A stretch of DNA of 64,000 bases. Source: Amylostereum areolatum. Taxonomy: Eukaryota > Basidiomycota > Agaricomycetes > Russulales > Stereaceae. Shown here piece after piece: positions 58,421 through 64,000 of the stretch (positions are counted from its first letter, which is position 1; each line of letters opens with the position of its first letter). The position numbers were made by a program, and so were the translations under genes. The notes beneath the pieces were generated by a model. It saw only the letters and a list, made by a program, of their open reading frames with translations. It had not been told where the DNA came from and did not search any database. Location of the stretch: assembly GCA_012932865.1 (NCBI GenBank), contig SAXG01000005.1, positions 930,001-994,000 of the forward strand. The letters are read 5' to 3'.

Positions 58421-58890
58421 GACCGCTCTCTAGGAGAACGTGGGGCGGGGGGGAAGTGCATTGGGCGGGAAACGGGAAGAGATCAGGTCCTGCTATATAA
58501 GTTGAGGGGGTGACCAATATGAAATGCGAGCATATGTGTCTTCTTTTGCCTCGCTTGAGTGATAGGGCGGGAAAATGAGGGCGGAGTCGCGAACGGGGTT
58601 TAGGTTACAGGTGCATGCGGTGCGGGGAAGGTCAACGATCGCTGCGACTTTCGTCGCCTCAATTCAGGCCTGCCACAAGAGTTTCCGCTTCCCACGAGCT
58701 GTTCTATCTGCACGCGCTCTCGCCGCGCCGTCGCACGATGCTCGCTCAAACGATAAAGCGAGCGTGTCATTTAGGATACAGTTCCAGGATATCGGTGTAC
58801 AGATCAACATACATGAGGTCCAAGTAACAGTAAGAGTACAACAAACTACGGTCACACCTCGGCAACGACGCCGTATCCATGGAGCAATCC
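58421..58890. other. Intergenic region between DUF6533 array genes 2 and 3
   Basis: Promoter of array gene 2; TATATAA lies near 58495 on the plus strand (its minus-strand complement TTATATA could serve gene 2). No gene recognised. Confidence 0.45.
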
Positions 58891-60733
58891 CTACACCTCC
58901 CCTCTCGCCATTCCGATATCTGCCTGACTCGTCGCACATTCCAAGGGATCGCTGCTTCTCCCCGGTTCTGTTCCCTCGGTAGCTTCTGAGTCCTCCGGCT
59001 CTCCCTGTTGCCGCCCCGTCCCTATCAGCTCGGGAGTCTCTTCGTCCACATCTTCCAACCCTCTTCCACGACGAAGTTCCGAATCGTAATCGCGCTCCAA
59101 GTCGAGCTTAGGTCCGGCGTCCAGACAGGTGGCAAACACCATGTCGTACGTGAGCGTGCCGGAAGAGTCTGCGGTGGACGAAGACGGTGTTGCAGCTTCG
59201 TACAGATTGAGCATGAGGCGTGACATCATGGTTATCGATACGCTGGTTGCGAAAGCGACAAGAAGCCCACAGAATCAGCCACGATGGAGCAAAAAGGAGG
59301 GAAAAGATGTCACCAGCTGGCGAATGTGGAAAGGACGCCTTTGAGAGCGGGCTGGATGGACCGAATCAGTTCGAAGACATTGTCATCTGAGCTAGCGGGA
59401 GACGGACGGATGCGAACTATAAACTAGACATAAACACAAGGGCTCGCATGAGAAAGGGAAGGAGAAGACGCACGTAGAACGTGATTATGTTGCTGAAGTT
59501 CGCCAAGGCCATCACACTGGGAAGAATGTCGCATAAAATCGTCCTGGCATGTGATCATAACGGAACGGAGGTGGAGGGAGACTCACAAGAAGTAGATTGC
59601 GCCTGGATGCATGAAACCCGATGTAAATCATACGTGCCCGGGAGGGATTGAAGTGAAACTCACCATCACGATAGATCATGTCAATCAGAGCACTCCCCGA
59701 CAATATCGCACCGCGCCCGTCAAGGCGGCGTGCTTGGAGGGTACGGTGAATAGTCAGCCCAAAGATGAGCACGTCGAACGCGGCCTGCGCCTCCCACGCC
59801 ACCGCGATATCTGTTTGTAACGTTCGTTTCTGTCACGGGAAAGAAACGCATACAGCTCACGGATGCCCCTATGAGAAAGTAAAACGTCAGGATGAGCGTT
59901 GTGTATCATGGGGGGACGTACGTCTTTGAAGTCACAGATAGATGACATCCGACCACGTCTGGGATGACAGTACTATGCTGGCCAATGAGGGACCACTGCA
60001 AGGAGAGTTCAGAAAGAAGATACGTACATATCAAGAGCGAAGTACTGACACATGCAACGCCAAGAAGAGTGAGGCCAGTGCCGATGACGAAAACCGTGAC
60101 ACGGAGAGTGTTTCGGTAGAGCGCTATGATACGCATAGCGAGCAGCACTGATTCGTCGGTCCCATAAGCATAAGGCGGAGGAAAGGAGTCGCAGAACGCA
60201 CATGAAACGATGACTTGATTGAACAACAGCAGGATCTGCCGTGCGAACCCGTACCTCCTACAGCTGGAGGCGGTACTGATGAATGAACTGACAAACAGCG
60301 ATCAGAGGGAACCCTTCACCTCTAAGTAGTGCACCTTGTCAACTAGGAGGCCTTGATTGCGCTAAACGCAAAAAACGCACCTTCTCTCCGTCGGCGAGAT
60401 TGGTGAAGCTGAAGACAGAGACAAGGATGTTGCCGAAGAAGGGGACATAGCGATTGAGGAAGAACAGAAAGGAAGGACGGGAGACCGCACGGGGCCATAA
60501 CCTTGAAGCTTCGACTGAAAACGTTATGAAGTGATCGTGGTAGAGGAATGCTAGATATGCGCCACGGGGTGTCAGAGATTGTCGTTGTGGACAAAGGGGT
60601 GCTCACTGAGGGCGGCAACCTCAAGATACCCATGAATAAGGCTATGCAAGGGAAAGATCGTATGAGACGGACGCATGCGGCAAGTGAGTGAAAAGGGAGC
60701 ATACGTTGCGCGGGAGTCCGCGACGGGGTCCAT
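58891..60733 (-). CDS. DUF6533 seven-transmembrane-like protein, array gene 3
   Basis: Start at 60733 (MDPVADSRAT), an intron in the same position as its neighbours, then LIHGYLEVAAL and FLYHDHFITFSVEASRLW. Downstream: FLNRYVPFFGNILVSVFSF, MRIIALYRNTLRVTVFVIG, WSLIGQHSTVIPDVVGC, WEAQAAFDVLIFGLTIHRT, LIDMIYRDG and ITMMSRLMLNLYEAATPSSS. The acidic C-terminal tail (EDVDEETPELIGTG) ends at 58891. It is closest in layout to array gene 2. Function unknown. Confidence 0.8.
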
Positions 60734-61943
60734 GCAGCCCTACACGATGAAAAGACAGGCAGGCGACGAGGCGAAGAGGAATCGGATAGAGCGAGAAGAT
60801 ATATGCGCTCAAGATAGACAGGCACGCGCAGGTTCTACTGAGGCATTGTTCCCTCCGTTTGACAGATTTTATCCAACGTTTTGACAGCTGGCCATGGCGC
60901 AATCATGGCTGAGAAAAGATTTCAAACCCGGTGCATATTGCAGTCTTGTGCGAAATGCCTCCGGGGTGGTACACGACCCCACCTCCTCCACTGCAAATGT
61001 AATTCTCCAGGTTGAACGTTGGGTACTGCCAGTCGCTGCCAGTGAGCTGATCACAAGTCCTTCGTGTGGGTCATCGACGTTCAACGAGAACAAGTCCACA
61101 TTACCGCATGGGTTTCTGCATCATGATGCATGATGGTTTGCTCAACCCTGTCGAGTCTCCGGACCTGAGGCCTGATTCGTTGGACCGCATGGTCGCTCAC
61201 CTCGTTACTCGGACTCCCCATCGACTCCACCATGATTTGATGAATGTAGTTCATCGGTACGATGATTGCTTGACAGTCGTTGGAAGGACCCCACGCGGAC
61301 TCCGGAGATGGAGAAGTCGAACAGTGGACAGCGGGTGGGGTTTAGAGCACATCGGTGCACGTGACATTCTGTCTCATGACCCTACCTTGGGGTTAGGGCT
61401 TCGCTCGTCATCGACTCGTCGCGACAGTTTTCCTACTGAATCCTTGGGCGATGAACTAGAATTTTTGGGAGCTAAACGTACCAAACTTTCACAACCCAGG
61501 TCATTCGCGTCATGTATGGTGCAGATACAGAAATATATCGGCCAGAGCACGGAACTTCAGGCCTTCAGGAACGGGCTATCATCGATTTGGGGCACTGATG
61601 CCACCAGTCAAGCGCGCGCGATGGGCCGTTATGGCCGTTTGCTCTACTCATACTGTGCTGGATGTACCACGGTGTTATGCTGCATTTCCTTGCTGAGCAG
61701 CATGACTCGGAATCCATGTAGTCGACGCCCGGACTCCATGAAAGACGAGGGGTGGAGTTGGTACAACTGTTGGCGAGCGCTGAGCGAATAACATTGGAGG
61801 AGCTGATCTGACCGGATAGATAATCTCCGATCGGCAGCCGCCGAGGCCATTCTTAAAGTCTCGATGATCACGCTTTCTTTCGCATCCCCACCACTCCCTC
61901 TTATTTCACCCCAGTCAATCCACTCTCTTGACTGCAAGGAATC
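60734..61943. other. Region of about 1.2 kb with a doubtful open frame
   Basis: A 241-codon plus-strand open frame at 61066-61791 has no family resemblance I can name and no clear intron or promoter signals; it could be a hypothetical gene or chance. The right end is the cyclophilin promoter. Confidence 0.3.
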
Positions 61944-62614
61944 ATGTCTAACGTTTTCGTGAGTCGCCCGCGCACGATTCTCCCGTTAGCCACCTTCTGA
62001 TCGGGCCGTATACCCAGTTCGACATCTCCATCAACGACGCTCCTAAGGGTCGCATCGTCTTCAGGCTCTTCGACGACGTCGTCCCGAACACCGCCAGAAA
62101 CTTCCGCGAGCTCGCCACTGGCCAGCATGGCTTCGGTTACCAGGGCTCCTCCTTCCACCGTGTCATCCCCCAGTTCATGCTCCAAGGTGGTGACTTCACC
62201 AAGGGCAACGGCACCGGTGGCAAGTCCATCTACGGCGAGAAGTTCGCTGGTACGTGTTCTCTGCACCGCTTTTTTCATATCGAGACATCAGCTGACGCCG
62301 CGGTGTCTATTCTCTTTTTCAAGACGAGAACTTCCAGCTGAAGCACACCAAGCCCGGCCTTCTCTCCATGGCTAACGCCGGCAAAAACACCAACGGCTCT
62401 CAGTTCTTCATCACCACTGTCGTCACCAGCTGGCTCGATGGAAAGCACGTCGTTTTCGGTGCGTTGCTTCACAGTCACCGCGTCGCTCCCCACTCATTCT
62501 CGTGTAGGTGAGGTCGTTGAGGGTTACGACCTCGTTCAGGCGATCGAGAAGCTCGGCACTCAGAGCGGATCCCCCAAGGCGAAGGTCACCATCGCCCAGT
62601 CGGGCGTCGTCTAA
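61944..62614 (+). CDS. CPR1: Peptidyl-prolyl cis-trans isomerase, cyclophilin A type
   Basis: Four exons: 61944-61958 (15 bases), 62018-62249, 62324-62458 and 62508-62614, giving 162 residues, the standard length of cytosolic cyclophilin. Signatures: [18 protein letters not shown], the catalytic Arg R53 in [35 protein letters not shown], and W119 in [11 protein letters not shown] (the cyclosporin-contact Trp). It catalyses proline isomerisation in protein folding, in cytosol and nucleus. No targeting sequence is present. The 15-base first exon encodes only MSNVF. Confidence 0.97.
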
Positions 62615-63219
62615 GCCTTCGGCTTTAGATTAGATCGTCCCGCGTTCGTGGTTGGTGCATCGTCCGTCATCGGCTTGTGTTTTATTCATCACTATGGGGT
62701 GGAAGGAAAGAAAGCAAAGAAGACATTGCGTCGAGTGTATCAGTAGCAGTTTGCAGGAGGCTTTTCGAATGCATGCTTGTTCAGTAGTTGATGCTTAGAG
62801 TGAGCACCGTTCAAAGCAAGATCCTGTACATAAACGAGTGGGGACGAAAATACGCAGATGTCATCGATAAGATGATCTAAATAGTACAGCAATTGCACGG
62901 TGGCGGACCGTGGGCGTGGAACATCGCTCATGTGAACATAGCGAGGATGGCCTAGAAAACTTCCATATGGTGAGCTCAGTCAGACAGCTGCGTCAAGGGT
63001 GCGAAATCGACCGAACTGACCGCCTTCCCCCAGCAACGCGAACGATGACGTCGTCACTTGCAATGTTCCTCGGTGCAGGGATAACATACTCGAATCCACC
63101 CACGTTCATACACAGCAGCGCACACATGTTCTTTCGTGGTCACGTCTCATATATATGGTTCATTAAGGAATGTACACAGATCAGGTGCAGGACTGGAAAG
63201 TAGAAAAACGAATTGTCTG
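62615..63219. other. Intergenic region between converging genes
   Basis: 3' flanks of cyclophilin and the DUF7330 gene. Nothing recognised. Confidence 0.5.
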
Positions 63220-64000
63220 TCAACGTTTGCTCGATCCAATCCAATGCACGCCCCCTCCTCCCACACGATCCGAGACACCCCCTGCCGCAAGCTCGTCCTC
63301 GAATCGCACGTTCACCGTCCCGTCGCGCGTCACCACGGTCGCCTCGTCCTCCGTGCCACCCCGGGCACCCACGAAGTATGCGTGCGTGCCCTTGCTGATC
63401 GAGAGCGTCGCAGCGAGCGCGGAGAGTTCGGGGGAAAGCACGATGCGGCTATGGCGGGTCTGCAGGCGGAGCAGACCATGGAACGAGCGCGGAAGGGCGA
63501 GTGTAGTCGTGCCATCGCGGTTCTCGAGCACGATGCTAACAGGGGCGCGCGGGGTGGACGGTGGGGGCGTGTGCTACAACAACCGTATCAGTGTTGAATG
63601 GTGTGATGCCAGCCGGAAAAGCATAGGAACTTAGCACATACAAAGACAGCATTTATAGCACCGTCCCTGCTCACGAGGCTGACGCGCGCCTGAGTGGCTT
63701 GCCCACCCGCTACGAGCCAGATCTCCGGAGATATCTTCCCGTCCCGCGTCTCGAAACGGAGGTTGTGGGGCCCTAGATGTTTGTAATCGGACGAACGGGC
63801 GGACAGAGGAGGAGGTGGGACGCTGAGATCGAGGAGGTAGCGTCCTTGGATGGGGCGGTCGCGCTCGCGCACAAGGAGGAAGTTAACCGCGGGGATGTTG
63901 GGAGTTTCGACACAATCTGAAGGAGGCCCATGAGGTTGGATGGAAGGCGCATGGCTGTGGCTCGAGGTTGGCTGGCTTTGGTCGAATGGCGGAGAGTAGG
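63220..64000 (-). CDS. DUF7330-type protein, C-terminal part (start beyond right edge)
   Basis: Partial gene; the reading frame enters at the right edge. Exons: 64000-63642 and 63573-63220, with a 68-base intron (GTATGT...TAG). Sequence features are repeated short beta-strand units: NLRFETRDGKISPEIWLVAG, VSLVSRDGAINAVF, VSIVLENRDGTTTLALP, FHGLLRLQTRHSRIVLSPEL, then GTHAYFVGARG and VVTRDGTVNVRFEDE. This pattern matches the Agaricomycete DUF7330 family as I recall it, proteins of unknown function predicted to fold as a beta-solenoid-like sheet. It ends GGVHWIGSSKR. Confidence 0.75.

Noticed and set aside
1..64000. CRISPR arrays, bacterial operons, riboswitches, LTR retrotransposons
   Set aside because: The sequence is eukaryotic with spliceosomal introns. 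I saw no regular spaced repeats, no reverse transcriptase or integrase motifs and no long direct terminal repeats.

Overview
The window is nuclear DNA of a filamentous basidiomycete, most likely an Agaricomycete. The evidence: nearly every gene is cut by short introns of about 50-60 bases (donors often GTGCGT or GTACGT); ATP-citrate lyase is one fused gene; and several families typical of mushroom-forming fungi are present (DUF6533 membrane proteins, F-box/LRR proteins, DUF7330, IFI6/27-like proteins). Exon models were built by hand from splice signals, reading phase and remembered family features. No search was run.

Layout. 1-8.7 kb: start of an NFX1/FAP1-type gene (runs off the left edge), TFIIA small subunit, F-box/LRR protein, large APH-like phosphotransferase. 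9.3-13.0 kb: two tandem AIF/AMID-type FAD oxidoreductases on the minus strand. 13.08-17.10 kb: a complete Tc1/mariner-like DNA transposon with perfect 69-bp terminal inverted repeats and a TA target duplication. Besides its DDE transposase it carries a second, convergent seven-exon gene. 17.5-22.2 kb: a tandem pair of secreted type-B carboxylesterases duplicated together with their promoters. 22.5-28.1 kb: a gene of unknown function and a Zn2Cys6-type transcription factor. 29-37.3 kb: DUF1275 membrane protein, GPI-anchored Kre9/Knh1-like protein, ESCRT-II Snf8, ribosomal protein eL20, COP9 signalosome Csn5.

37.8-46.6 kb: two tandem IFI6/27-like genes (the second frameshifted), an OXLD1-like mitochondrial protein, a DUF6533 protein, a 43-base G run, and a prenylated ubiquitin-fold protein. 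49.2-53.7 kb: fused ATP-citrate lyase and an intron-containing tRNA-His-like gene. 54-60.7 kb: three tandem DUF6533 genes. 61.9-64 kb: cyclophilin A and a DUF7330 gene cut by the right edge.

Most of the window is ordinary housekeeping and lineage-specific gene space. The outstanding object is the 4.0-kb transposon. It is larger than a typical single-gene Tc1/mariner element, carries an extra gene inside its perfect ends, and sits exactly in the TATA box of the neighbouring oxidoreductase gene, which its TA duplication regenerates.
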